A DNA stretch of 64,000 nt from assembly GCA_025174535.1 (NCBI GenBank), contig JALBUN010000032.1, positions 62,001 to 126,000 of the forward strand, written 5' to 3'. The notes under the pieces were generated by a model. It had not been told where the DNA came from, searched no databases, and saw nothing but the letters and a program-made list of their open reading frames with translations. This DNA is from Cantharellus purpuraceus (taxonomy: Eukaryota > Basidiomycota > Agaricomycetes > Cantharellales > Hydnaceae). The stretch's first letter is position 1, and each line of letters starts with the position of its first letter. This document shows, piece by piece, positions 46,412-58,043 of this stretch. The position numbers and the translations under genes were made by a program.

Positions 46412-47834
46412 TCAGTTTTTCTGGAGCACTGACAGCCATTTTTCCAACCGTCGCATACTCCGCACAATTATCGCACCTATACGATATGGGCAGATGAACC
46501 GTAGCACTCTGACACTCAATGATCGCCTTAATGCCCGATGGTGCGACCAAGTTCGCACGAACTCCTCTGGAAGGCCCTTCCATCTATCCACCTGTTGATA
46601 TGGGATGTTGTGAGAACCAGTCTCGGCGACAGCTGCATTAAGCTTATCGAGAGGAACCGCGTAATAAAACTTTTCTAGAAAGTCGAGTGCCTCAGATGCA
46701 GTGAACCGTTTGGAGACATCCAGCGTAACCATCCGATCCAACGAGGGAGCGAGCATAGGGACAAGAGGGGTAAGATGCTATGTACCCCGCTTCAGCTGTC
46801 ATGATTGCGAGATGAAAACCTCAGGTACATACCTGAAATTCAATACAAAAAAGTTCGCCGAGGCAAGCAACGTCATATGCAAACGGATCATAATCAAGTT
46901 CTCCTTGCCGAGTGTCGTAGGTGTCCACCCATAGACCTAGTAAGGAGAGAATCCAAGGGAGTCGTCGCTCAGCAGGGGTAGACCCAGGCTCAAACATGAT
47001 GGAGATATCGAAATCGATATGTGCATACAGCACCGCATCGCGACGACGTAACTCAGTCAGCAAGGGAAAATAGTTGAGGCGCCCATAATCCCCACGAAAG
47101 ACATTGACAACCCTGTTGCTGTAGTTCACGTCCTGAATAAGAAGAATACCTATGGTGGAGAGATCAATACATGTAGTAGTGAGACTCACTCGATGAACTA
47201 TGAGATTTCTATGCAGGAAATCCAGACCCTGTTGACATAGCCTAATTCAGACGCAATAGAGAGGGACAGGTTAAATCTTTAGTACCTTGAGGAAGTAATG
47301 CATTAAGACCAAAACATCTCGGACTGTTAAAAAGAAGGGATCAAGGATTGACCTAACCCACCTGAAGACAGCATGATTAATGCCGGTTCAGGAATGGGAA
47401 GACAGCATGATTAATGCCGGTTCAGGAATGGGAAGACAGCATGATTAATGCCGGTTCAGGAATGGGAAGACACACTAACCTTGGCACTACAACAGACCAA
47501 TACTGATCAAGCTGCAGAAAGTCAACAGCGGGCAGGATGCCATTGAATCCGGATGTTTTTGCATTGTCGCTGATGAACTTCAATGTACTGTACTCAGATG
47601 AATCTGCTACAACCAGCTGAATGGCTACATGGCGATTGTGAGAGTCTTGGGCAAAAGCCACTCGGCCCTGACAAATACGTGAGAAATGAAGTAGATAAAA
47701 CTGGACAAAAAAAAATATACTCTTCTGCTCAAAGGGGGAACAGGGCATTCGGGATGATCAGCACCCTGGACAGCGTAAGGATATTCCCAGAGTCCTCCCT
47801 GTAGGGAAAATTGAGCATAGGTTTCGGGCATCAT
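46412..47834 (-). CDS. Spliced protein-kinase-like gene with variant motifs
   Basis: Exons on the minus strand: 47834-47721 (MMPETYAQFSLQGGLWEYPY), 47667-47481 (GRVAFAQDSHNRHVAIQLV to WSVVVPR), about 47325-47286 (RDVLVLMHYFLK), about 47240-47194 (QQGLDFLHRNLIVHR), about 47135-46835 (DVNYSNRVVN to FDPFAYDVACLGELFCIEFQ-type end) and 46773-46412 (HLTPLVPMLAPSLDRMV to the stop). Splicing creates HRDVNYSN, the catalytic loop. The DFG triad is DFD (HIDFDISIMF) and the VAIK Lys is Gln (VAIQLV). These are features of the Agaricomycete kinase-like expansion, where DFD is frequent; loss of the Lys would suggest a pseudokinase. No stop interrupts the exons. Between 45876 and 46411 there is no gene I can support. 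Confidence 0.72.
47366..47467. repeat. 34-bp tandem repeat, three units
   Basis: Three perfect units of a 34-bp sequence beginning GACAGCATGATTAATGCCGG. They lie inside the intron between kinase-like exons 2 and 3. Confidence 0.9.
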
Positions 47835-48620
47835 CGTCTACTTCACGGGAAGAGAGACGGTGAAAAAGACTCGCAGTGGACTGTTTCACAGAAATTCCAA
47901 GTTTTCCTTAAGGCAAGAAGGGGGAGAATCACAGTGCGAGTGGCTGCTGGTCTATGGTTGACTGAGAAAGGGTTAGAGAAGGAAAAGGTGGATTTGTTGC
48001 CGCCCAGACCAAGATCTGGCAGCTGTGCGGATACGGCATCTCATTTTGCACGCAAGACAGTGGCGATTCTGTTTGTGGGCGAACTCGTGTTGGAATCTAG
48101 TCTAAAGTATTTGGTGAGGCTTTGCGTGAGGCGTGACTCTCTGACATGTGACGGCTCCAAGTGCCTTGGCTTTACTTTGGTGGTCTTGATCATGGATATT
48201 GGTCTCTGTGCGCTAGAGGCTAGAATATTGGAGATTTGCATTTGCCTCAAAAACTTGGCCCAAGCCTCATCCTCTGAACAGAGCTTTCTACGGGCTCCAA
48301 CCCATGGGTCCGGCTCGTGGATGTCAAGACACAATCTCAGAAACTCAGACGGCAAGCTTCTCATTTACTCATTTACCCATGCATCTCGAGTACACGCCGA
48401 ACATGTTATTTATATACTTCTGGTCAACGTTGGCAGGAAGTCCCCAAGTCCAAATCCTCGACTCAAGCTTATCCTTGGCGGCGATGCCCTTGCACCTGTA
48501 CCACCCATGACCCACTACTGCAATTCCCACCTCACCCCCTCCTCCACCCCCACCTTTGACTCGGATTTCATAGCTCAAGTGCAGAAGCATGCATTTGAAA
48601 GGTCTAAATGGCTAAGATAA
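47811..48620 (+). CDS. Uncertain 269-codon frame across the right-arm edge
   Basis: The right-arm counterpart of the 42872-43627 frame, with a different N-terminus from the spacer side. As there, both strands are open and one of them is mad1 5' sequence, so I doubt it is a gene. Confidence 0.2.
   Translation: MSIGFGHHRLLHGKRDGEKDSQWTVSQKFQVFLKARRGRITVRVAAGLWLTEKGLEKEKVDLLPPRPRSGSCADTASHFARKTVAILFVGELVLESSLKYLVRLCVRRDSLTCDGSKCLGFTLVVLIMDIGLCALEARILEICICLKNLAQASSSEQSFLRAPTHGSGSWMSRHNLRNSDGKLLIYSFTHASRVHAEHVIYILLVNVGRKSPSPNPRLKLILGGDALAPVPPMTHYCNSHLTPSSTPTFDSDFIAQVQKHAFERSKWLR
47857..47932 (+). repeat. Inverted partner of 45326-45403 at the right-arm edge
   Basis: This 76-bp stretch is the reverse complement of 45326-45403 at about 90 percent identity and ends one base before the right arm starts at 47934. 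The adjacent 47811-47850 matches 45428-45470 in direct orientation. It marks an older rearrangement at the palindrome breakpoint. Confidence 0.7.
47934..48040 (-). pseudogene. Truncated 5' piece of mad1 (right arm)
   Basis: The mirror of 43452-43558: the first coding stretch of the mad1 reading frame (containing LGGNKSTFSFSNPF) is present and identical, and stops at the arm edge. The remaining mad1 exons are absent from this side. Confidence 0.6.
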
Positions 48621-49370
48621 CAGAAAGCTTGATAATCTCTGTTGCTCGGCGACATGTAAGATCGAGGTCCCCACTTCAGGGACATCCACGGGCTAACGTT
48701 GTCCCTGCGACCGAACTGAAAGATGTATCTACAATTGAGGTATCGTGTGCTATATTTATCAAACCCTAACTGTCCGGCCTGGGTGGGATCGCGATCCCGG
48801 CTACCAATGACTCGCCAGGTGACTATATCCGGTCATAAAAATTGTCATCGAGATAGGACATGGCAGCCTCCCTAGCTGTGCCGAGCACGGGTATATCCTA
48901 ATTCGACAAAGAAGCACGTCATTTCCACAAGGAAGCGGGACGCACTTCGAAGAAGCCTGGATGGCCGGATGCGAGAATAAAGGAAGATTGAACACCTGAT
49001 ACATGCCTCTTGATACGTGTGCTCCGGCAAATGCGTTAGACCTAATTTGCCCTAGTGAATTCACAAACCAGCAAGACCGGAATTATTTGGGGCCATGTCA
49101 AAGCAAACAATCCAGAAGGATGGTTCAGACAAACACCATTACCGGCCAGGATCATGTCAGCAGTCCCTAAATGAGGGCCAGTATCTCATGTCCTGACCAA
49201 ATCGGCCCTTAAGGTTGCCTCAAGGACCCCACCCCCTTTACACGCACAATTGGCACACTCACATGATCCTGTAATCAAAGCTCTCAATAGCAGATATAAG
49301 GGCGAGACAACTCCTTGTCTCACGTCAACCCTTCACTCCTCACAGAAACCTACTCTCACATCTACTGATT
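48621..49370. other. Upstream region of the zinc-finger-like gene (right arm)
   Basis: No gene is supported. It is identical to 42122-42871 on the other strand and contains the possible TATA element GATATAAGGGC near 49292. Confidence 0.45.
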
Positions 49371-50732
49371 ATGGCATACAACATGAACCAGTATCCCTCA
49401 AAGTGAGTGACATTGCCGGACCATTCACATCTCGCCCCTGCTCGTCCGTTTGGCGTACGACTTGTATTCATTTCACCTGCAGTCCTACGTTTGAAAACGG
49501 TTACTACTATGCACCTTCAGAGGATGCACTCGAAGCCGTCACCGCAACCGATCCCTTGTATGTCCAATGGCTGACATGTCCATGGAAAGCCACTTACCTT
49601 GCTCTCAACTTCAGGGTTGCATTCCCAAACGGTGGTGATGTCGGGGCCTTCCAAGAGGGGCCAATTCATCTAGTGTATGTCAACAAGCAATTTCAATGTC
49701 TTAGGCACACCACTCACTTGTTCTCCACTTTAGGACCACCCCATTACTGGACGACCCCGACAACATGGCCTTTGGAGAGGCGTTGGTCGGTGGCCTACCC
49801 GTGACGGGTGCGTCAGAAGTGGATGAGTAAGGCGATCTTCACTGTCACATGATACAGTGGACTGACTCTACCATTCTCAGAGCGACGATGAGAGAGACCC
49901 TTCAAGGCTGGGCAGGGTCAAGTCTCTCTGACGCGTGGCTCGGGGGCGGCTCCCAACTGCAGGATGGGTTGGGGTCAATGTCCCAAGAGCCAGTGCCCAC
50001 TGCGCCCCACTCCCTGGCATACCCATGGGACCTGCAGAGGCTGGACTATCATCCAGCTCCAGATTCGCTGGTTATCCCCAGCAATAGGTGATTGACATTA
50101 TAATCATCCTGATATACTCCTGACGGCAACTGGGCAGCTCGTTTGGGTCACAACCCAGCGACATAAACAATCCATATCAGTATGGGCCCACTGCGTGGAA
50201 TGCCACAGCAGTGCAGCCCCCAATGACAGTTGCCCAGACGCTGGGTGGAACAACCACAAGTGTTCCTCCAGCATCATCCGGGCACACAACCACCATGCAC
50301 ACCACACCACCATATATGGATATTCCCCATATCAGCCTCACCAGCTTGTCTATCGTTGATGGAGGATCTCGATACTGTGTGCTAAATCATGAGAATGGCA
50401 TGCCATGCAAGTACCATTGTGCAATGGGCAAAAATTCTTGCTTTGCGACCCACATTCTTAGCACACACATCGGGGCAGAGCTCAAGAGGATCCATATCTG
50501 CCAGCTGAACCAGATAAATGCGCAACTATTATATACCGAGGAGAGGGTCAAGCGTGCGGAGGAATACGCTTGGCGTTGCCCGGCTGCAGGATGCTTCATC
50601 AGGATGAGGGATGACACCGTGCGCCGGCACTCACTGAGCCGGCATCCTCATTCTCCCGTCCTTGCCTTCCAGTGGGGGACAGGGCTTGAGACTGTCCCAT
50701 GGCGCATTGTTGAGGACATCCTCAACAGTTGA
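49371..50732 (+). CDS. Zinc-finger-like protein, right-arm copy
   Basis: Plus-strand exons: ATG at 49371 (MAYNMNQYPS, donor GTGAGT at about 49401), an exon from about 49504 (PTFENGYYYAPSEDALEAV), one from about 49731 containing PLLDDPDNMAFGEALVGG and ending SEVDE, 49857-50089 (WTDSTILRAT to SLVIPSNR) and a last exon from about 50120 containing QYGPTAWNATAV to the stop at 50732. The last exon has Cx4Cx11Hx4H within CPAAGCFIRMRDDTVRRHS and a second Cys/His cluster upstream. It has the same sequence as the left-arm copy, so neither can have drifted since the arms were made or last homogenised. Confidence 0.6.
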
Positions 50733-51401
50733 ATGCGACATCCGACATCAATGGGATAGTCTCGAGTCTTGAGATGCGACCACGTATGGGCGTCCCCGTC
50801 CCTCTGAGACGCATCCAACGCTCCTCATCCTAGCGGGGTGATCTACGTGCCCCTTAAAAGCGCATTTCAGCAAGCATAACCCCGGTGTCAAGACGTACGA
50901 AATGGGACTCTGACCAGAATCGATGGGACGTGAGGAAGCGTCTTTTCGAGTCACGTGATGGCCAAGTATGTCGAATCTTGCTCATCACTGATCCGAAAGA
51001 CCTTTGGATGGTATGCAGGTGCGGGAAGGAACGGATGGAGATCGACGTAGTTCCGTTGGCGGTTTGAATGTTTGTATCCGATTTGGTAGTGTGGTGGATT
51101 GAGTGATCTTTTTTGGTCCTCTCCCCCGTGTATCACATACAGGATCACCTGAAATGCGGTCGCGTAGTCCATCATCACGATGCTCGGACGAGACGCCCCC
51201 TGTGCATTTTGATTGTAGAGATTTATGTTTTCATATTTGTTGTAAAGCCCTACCGTAGGGCTGTAACAAGACGTTCATCCATATCGGCATCGTAGACGCA
51301 AGCTGAGCAAAGGGCAGCTGTTGGACCACTAGTGAGATTTGGCGCTGCTACGTGTGCAGCACAGGGTGTGTGAGGAGTGGATGGCAGAGCGGGGTTTGAT
51401 G

Positions 51402-51599
51402 TGCTTCTTACCTCCAGCTCCCGCAGTCTTCTGATAATTGCTGCATTCTCATTCCTGAGCCGATCCAACATCTTCTGCAGCAGATCCTTCCAATTATGCG
51501 CTCGACTATCACGTGGGACACGTTGGACGCCCGTGCCCTCACGTGAAATCTCCTTGCGGGGGTCAAAGAGTGTTTCTTCCAGTTCCTCGATTTACAAAT
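51402..51599 (-). pseudogene. mad1-like fragment (right arm)
   Basis: Mirror copy of 39893-40090, identical in translation (LEETLFDPRKEIS ... LDRLRNENAAIIRRLRELE). Confidence 0.6.
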
Positions 51600-52037
51600 T
51601 CTGGATTCATTTCAGCCTAGATCCCTCCGCATCAAGGCTCTCTATGGGCGCAGATGCAGCAGTGAGAGGATGTAAGTAGCTGGTATGCCGCCGCCGTGTG
51701 ACCCTGTGTCAGAATTTGAAAATATTGACGTTTGAAAAATGCATTGTTCTAGGAAGAGCATGGCACACTAAAAGCGACTGGGGAGGGTAAAACAAGGTGG
51801 GATGATGAGGGCATGGAGCATGTGATGAGAATGGGAGCGATGTGAAATAGTTGCGGCACCATGGACATGTGGAAAATTGGGTATGCGCCCTCAACATGCT
51901 ATCAGATGCATTAACTCATGTCGTCCCAATCGACGTATCAGTCATCACCGCATCCCTCTGACACGCACTTTTTAATAAGCAGATTTGCACACAGGCAACC
52001 GTACTCACCATTCCGGCAATCGCACGCGCCAAAATCA

Positions 52038-52184
52038 ACATATCCTTTGAAGGCGCAAGGCCACACAACAGTGTTCCACTGCATTCCCTGCACAGGCGTG
52101 AAGCACAGTAAAAACGAGTAGAACGACCATACTAAACAACGTGAGACCCAGCAGCATGGCACCTTTGCGTCCAAGAATAGCCAT
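52038..52184 (-). CDS. Possible small single-helix membrane ORF (right arm)
   Basis: Mirror of 39308-39454; same caveats. Confidence 0.25.
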
Positions 52185-52601
52185 GGGTCTTCCTGAAATC
52201 AGTGTAAGTAATGGCGATCTTTATAGATCACCCATGGCCTGGATCATACCATATAACGTGAAACAGCAGATAAAAGGTAGGGTGCTAGGGATGACGACTT
52301 GTGGGTCTGCACGCAAGCATACATGTTGGGCATGTGACAATCGGCCATATAACAGACGCATTTACCTGCTGAAAGGAAGTCCAAATAGGCGAGATAAGTG
52401 CTTTGCGTGTGTTTACTAAGTTGCTTTACTAGATTCACAACACGCTACACATACCTACTATCGTCCCTACCATCACCACTTCCCAAATCGGTACAATACG
52501 TCCCAATTGGCACAGATCCTCCAGGGCAACAAGAAACACCGCACTCCCAAGACCCGTCAATACCCATATCAACACGATCCTAGATACCTTGTTCAGATAA
52601 C

Positions 52602-53992
52602 TTTGAAACATTCGAAATCGGCTGGACATTTCCTGGGCGGAAAGACTTCCTAGTGAGATATGTAAGCGATAAACTGCACGAAATTGGCCTTGCCGCTCCT
52701 GTCGGTGCCTGCGGGGTTCTCTCGACGTCGTGGAGACTAAGGAACGGCGTGAATAACACAAAAATTTCAGACACCATCGTTCACACACAGTGATTTCATG
52801 TAATTCATTAGCAGGCACCGGGCGAGCACGAAGATGCCTAGTGTGAAACGATGGAATGATTGTGTCAAATCGACCCACCACTTGATCCATTGTAGGCCGT
52901 TTCACTAAAATGAAAATATGCTGGTAATAGTCCATGAGCAAGATAGTGAAAGACGCCAGTCACACACGCCTCCAAAAAAACTGTGTTGATTCATTTCAAA
53001 GATAGTAGACATCCGTGGCGAAAGGTTGCTAGCTTGATCATATCTTGACTTGTGCATTGATGGCGTAGAATATGGCAAGTTTGAGAATGGAATGTATTCG
53101 GGAACCGATCTATCCATGGCATGAATGGGTAATTCGAGCGGTGGACCTGCCTCGGGCTCATAATGATGAGATAATCCAAAATCCATGAGATAATACTTTC
53201 GTGGTCGCTCAGTGCACATTTGATGGTTTGCATGTCCATCATTGTTCATAAGAGACCAGCTTTGTATGGGATGAAATCCCTTAGAATATAATTTTGTGCC
53301 ATCCTCATGATATTTGGTCCAGAGCAGTCACTTGGGGGAAACTAATGAGTGACAAGCGGTGGATATGTAGTGTTTGAATTTTGTACCAATGAGCAATATG
53401 ATACTTGTGCATCAATTGAAGGCTCTGGAACTCATATCATTGGTATCATATTGAAAGGCCTTGAATGCAACACACCTCAGAACTGCCTGTCAAACTCCAT
53501 AAACTCACTAACTGTCTTGAATTGAGGCAATTTTTAATGCTGGAGAAGTGGCATCACAAATGATATCATGATCTTTGTAGTCTGGAAGGAGAATATTGAG
53601 ACTTGGTACACAATGGTTGCCAAGGCCTGACACCAAGTTTTCACTTGAAAAATACTGCCCTAGCTTGATTTAGAATGGATGTTTCAAATGAACAATCATC
53701 TTGAGCATCACAACTTTGCCATCTGACACCCTTGTAGCATCAAGAACCCTCAGGTGTTGAGCATCATGTAAGTTGCACATCTCTATATTTGACAGTCCAT
53801 GTACCCAACAGCGGATACTATCATCACGCTTCCTCTGGCTTATCACTCCCTTGCCAGGAAGGCACCCATCCCAGGTGGTGAAGCATGTACCAACAGGAGG
53901 CAAGCCATGATTGATACAATGCCCAAAAGCTTTCAGATGTAAAAAGAGAAAGGTTCTTGTCCTCTGAATACAAACATTCCACCATAGTCTTT
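52602..53992 (-). pseudogene. Agaricomycete protein-kinase-like gene, decayed (right arm)
   Basis: Mirror of 37500-38890. The part nearer the spacer is identical, including the TGA after DVYYL. The outer part has substitutions: the segment before the DFG site reads MCTERPRKYYLMDFGLS here against TCTKRPPKYYLIDFGLS on the left. The poly(A/T) run is interrupted by two C residues here (near 54040-54063). Confidence 0.75.
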
Positions 53993-54326
53993 GGAAGTTT
54001 TTGCAGTGTTATGCTACAGTGTTTTCAAAACACCTTGATGTGTGTCTTTTTTTTCTTTTTTTCTTAGAGGCACCAGCTGCAATCAGGCACCCAAACAACA
54101 ATGGCTTTTTGTCATATAAGTCAAGATATCAAGCAGTGAGCTCTATGTCTATTGGATGATGAATACATTCCAGAAGTGGTTTGTTCAATTCTCAGTGTAT
54201 CTCAAAGCAGTTTGACTTGCTGGGCCCACAATCTCAATAAGTGGGAGATGTAGTTCCACCTTGGAACCCTCTTCAAAGCTGACCTTACTCCTTGAATGCA
54301 ACAGAGATCAACAGCCTGATTGAAAC

Positions 54327-54562
54327 TGTAAGTATCCCTTACTTACTATAGTATATAATTATAATTAATGTATGCAGCATTCCATTAAGGAATGCTATCT
54401 TCTTGGTAACTATATGTGCCCATAGGGTGCATATGTATAGTTATTATGTAAGCCAGTGGACCCAAGTACATGTGTGGGTCCACATATAGTAGACAGACAC
54501 ACTGTACAGCACATCACACAACCAATATACTTGGTTGAGTTCTGTGTAACAGTGTGAACACC
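54327..54562 (+). mobile_element. LTR, family D, at the outer end of the right arm
   Basis: It begins TGTAAGTATCCC immediately after the arm sequence and ends near GTGTGAACA. It matches 16831-17079 in the opposite orientation, with a shared AGGAATGCT block, GGGTCCAC palindrome-like block and TTGGTTGAGTTCTGTGT end. A gag-like frame follows on the same strand, so it is probably a 5' LTR. I cannot see its partner or a target duplication. Confidence 0.6.
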
Positions 54563-56011
54563 AATTTACACTTTCTTGAACTTCCAAAGGAAGAATCAAT
54601 TGATTCTTCCTCATTATTGAAGTTTCTAGTCAATACTAGAAAACTGGCTGTTGCTGGTGTACAGATGTATACCAACCCCCCAGTTGCTCATATAAGTGAG
54701 CAACTAGTAGACTAACTTAGTTAGTCTACAAAGATAGAAGAAAGAAAGGAGTCATCATAATGATGACTTGCAGTGGAGTGAGTCATGCCCAGGACATCAT
54801 AAATGATGAATGGTGGTGCATAGCCAGCAGCAGAAGGGGAGCTAGACCCTAGAGAAGTTGTAGGGACTTCTCATAAGGAGGACTTTAGGAGAGAGTCATC
54901 GCGGTTGTGAGACCACACAGACAATTGCACAATGGATCATCTGTTGAACAGGAACCCCTCATTGAGTGGTTCTCTGATTAGAGAAGAAAGGAGGAGACAG
55001 TCATTAACTGCCTCCAATGTTCCTAAAGGAAAGGAATGTGCTCAATATATGAGCACAAGTAGAAGTAGCAATACTTCTACTGGGGAATCACACAGCATGG
55101 AGCAGTGTGAAACCCACAGGTCAATTGTGAGATTGACCAAACAACTCATGTGTAATCAACATGAGATGAAGAGCATTAGCAAAGCTAGTGCTCAGGCAGC
55201 CAAGATGGCTGCCAAAGCAGGACATGCTGCCACTACTATGAGGCAGCAAATTGCAGAGCTAGGAACAATGTTAAAATCACTCCAAGAGAATTCTGAGCAA
55301 TGCAGGTCACATCACCAAAGATCAGATTCTCAATGAGAATCTGAATCTGGAGAGTCTGGATCTCCCCAGGGTGAGAGGATCCAACCAAATGATTGGTTGG
55401 ACAGAGGAAATGAGATTCCCTCAATGGAGGGAATCAGAGACCCAGTAATCCCTGTAAGGCAAGGATTACTGATCCAGATTGAGGAGGAAACTCCTCAATC
55501 TATGGCAAAGGAGCTCAATCAAGAGATTGAGCTATGGAAATAATGAGAAGTTGAGGCTTCTTGTAAACACAGATTAGACCTTGAATGGAAGGTTAAACAT
55601 GCAGAGCAGGAGCTTGGCCAGCTGTTTAGAGAGCAGCAGCCCCAGCAAGAGCTCAATGTGGCTGTTGACTTAAACCAACAGTCGTGACATGCGCTGAACA
55701 GTTATCAGCATGTACAAGCAGTGGGCCTTTCAGGAGACACCTGTATGGAAACCACCTTTTCCCTATCAAATTCCATTTATGCAGCACCAATGTGCTATAC
55801 TTTGCTTTTCCATTCCTAAATATCAGCATATATTTGATGCTTGTACCTGGAATGGACTTATTCAAATATTCCCTAATTTGTCATATTTTTTTGGGAATAT
55901 TTCATGCAGAACTCAGCCCAGAATCATTTATTTCTGCTGTGCTACAGTTGTGGACCCATAGGCACCCACAAACCTTCACACAGCCGGCTCTCCCCCTTTG
56001 GACCAGGCATT

Positions 56012-56746
56012 TGTTATTTGGAAGACTGGACTTCTAGGGAACAGAGGGGGAACAGAGGGGATAGGAGGAATAGGAGCACATAGGAGGCTCAGGAGGTTGA
56101 GGGGGAGGTAGGAAAGCGAGGGGAAATGGTTAGGAGGGAAGAGGAGAAGCCCCTGTAAGCTCCACACACATCAGATCATTCTCCTATATTTCTTTTATAT
56201 TTTATTTCATCATTTTTTCCCTATTGGCTCCACCCCCCATTTCGTTTTTATCACAAGTTTCTTTCCCATGTTTCAAATGACACAGAACTTTTATCACGAG
56301 TTATTAGCATGCATATCTTGTATAAAACACGCCTAGCTAGATATGCAATGGACTAGAGAATTTTACTCTCACTTGTTTTTGTTGACTGTGTCTGAACTAT
56401 TCGTTTCTGGAATAACTCCAGAACGAACGCATATTTCTACAATCTTTTGCATACTCTTCCAGAGTATTGCAACATATATTCGAATCCCAGTTTTCGAAGC
56501 CTAAGCTCCACTGGTTGATTTTCTATTAAGCATTTACTCTCGTTCAAGTCATCTGCTCCTGATCCCTGCTTAAATTGTCAATATCTAGACGAAGATCACA
56601 CCAAATCCCATCAAACTTCGTAGGAAGATACTACTCAAGTATATCTTCAATTCGACTACGCATACATCCAGCTCCCATCACTCCCTCTGTCTCTATTCGA
56701 AATCTACTCTCCACACACCCCCAGCAAGGCGAAATTTTTTCAACAG
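56012..56746 (+). mobile_element. Solo LTR, family C
   Basis: 735 bp, TGTTATTTGGAAG to TTTTTTCAACA, with target duplication GCATT (56007-56011 and 56747-56751). It interrupts LTR B between sequences that are contiguous in the copy at 25466. Confidence 0.93.
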
Positions 56747-57297
56747 CATTCAGCCTGAATTCAAGCTCAGATGTCTCTGATCAATAAATATTCTCTAACT
56801 TGACAACCACAGCCTCTGAGGGCACTATTTTCCATGGAGATCATCACCTGAGATGTGGCTATCCATGGCTGTCCAAACCAGTGCAGAAAACAGGGTAGAC
56901 ATCTTTCTTTTTGCCTGATCAGTGCCTAGTTCAGGGATCAGATCAGCTGATGGGTGATCAGATCAGGTGATTGCCTTGGAATATTCTACCCCTTTCCATA
57001 ACATTCTCGCTGTTTCCTTCTATTATTAGATAGAACATTCCAGAACCATTATTCAGCTCCTGATCAGTGTTAGTCCAGTAATCAGAACCTGTGATTGGCT
57101 TGGAATATTCTACCCCTTTCTTCCACCTTCCACAACTTTCCAGTAGTTTCCATCTATTAATAGGTAGAATATTCCAGAAGCATTAGTCAGCTCCTGTAAA
57201 TACAATATATAAGGAGGTCATTCTGCCTCTGAAATAGCAACATATTCTACCACTTCTACCCATCTTCTGCACACCAGTGTGACTAGAGTGACATACA

Positions 57298-58043
57298 TGT
57301 TGAAAAAAAATTTTGCCTTGCTGGGGGTGTGTGGAGAGTAGATTTCAAATAGAGACAGAGGGAGTGATGGCAACTGGATGTATGCATAGTCGAATTGAAG
57401 ATATACTTGAGTAGTATCTTCCTACGAAGTCTGATGAGATCTGGTGTGATCTTCGTCTAGATATTGACAATTTGAGCAGGGATCAGGAGCAGATGACTCG
57501 AACGAGAGTAAATGCTTAATAGAACATCAACAAGTGGAGCTTAGGCTTCACAAACTGGGATTCAAATATATGTTGCAATACTCTGGAAGAGTATGCAAAA
57601 GATTGTAGAAATACGCGTTTGTTCTGGTGTTATTCCAGAAACAAATAGTTCAGACACAGTCAACAAAAACAGGTGAGAGCAAATTCTCTGGTCTATTGCA
57701 TATCTAGCTAGGCATGTTTTATACAAGATATGCATGCTAATAACTCGTGATAAAAGTTCTGTGTTATGTGAATAAAGGGAAAGTGATTTATGATAAAAAG
57801 AATGGGGGGGTGATGTCAAATAGGAAAAAATGACGAAATAAATCAAAAGAAAAATTAGGGTGAATGTTCAAATCATTGTGGAGCTTACAGGGACTCCTCC
57901 TTTCCCCTCTCAGTCATTTCCCCTTGTCTCCTTTTCCCCTTGTCTCCTTCAAGCTCCTGAGCCTCCTATATGCTCCTATCCCTCCTATCCCCTCTGTTCC
58001 TCCCTCTCCTTTTCTCCCCAGAAGTTTGGTCTTCCAAATAACA
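57298..58043 (-). mobile_element. Solo LTR, family C, inverted
   Basis: 746 bp, TGTTGAAAAAAAA to CTTCCAAATAACA, the reverse orientation of the copy at 56012. Target duplication ATACA (57293-57297 and 58044-58048). The site is uninterrupted in the LTR B copy at 25208. Confidence 0.93.

Larger units (their letters stand above)
47934..54326 (-). repeat. Right arm of the 6.4-kb inverted repeat
   Basis: Mirror of 37166-43558. The outer end is cut at 54326 by the LTR starting TGTAAGTATC. The inner end is 47934. The spacer between arms is 43559-47933. Confidence 0.92.
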
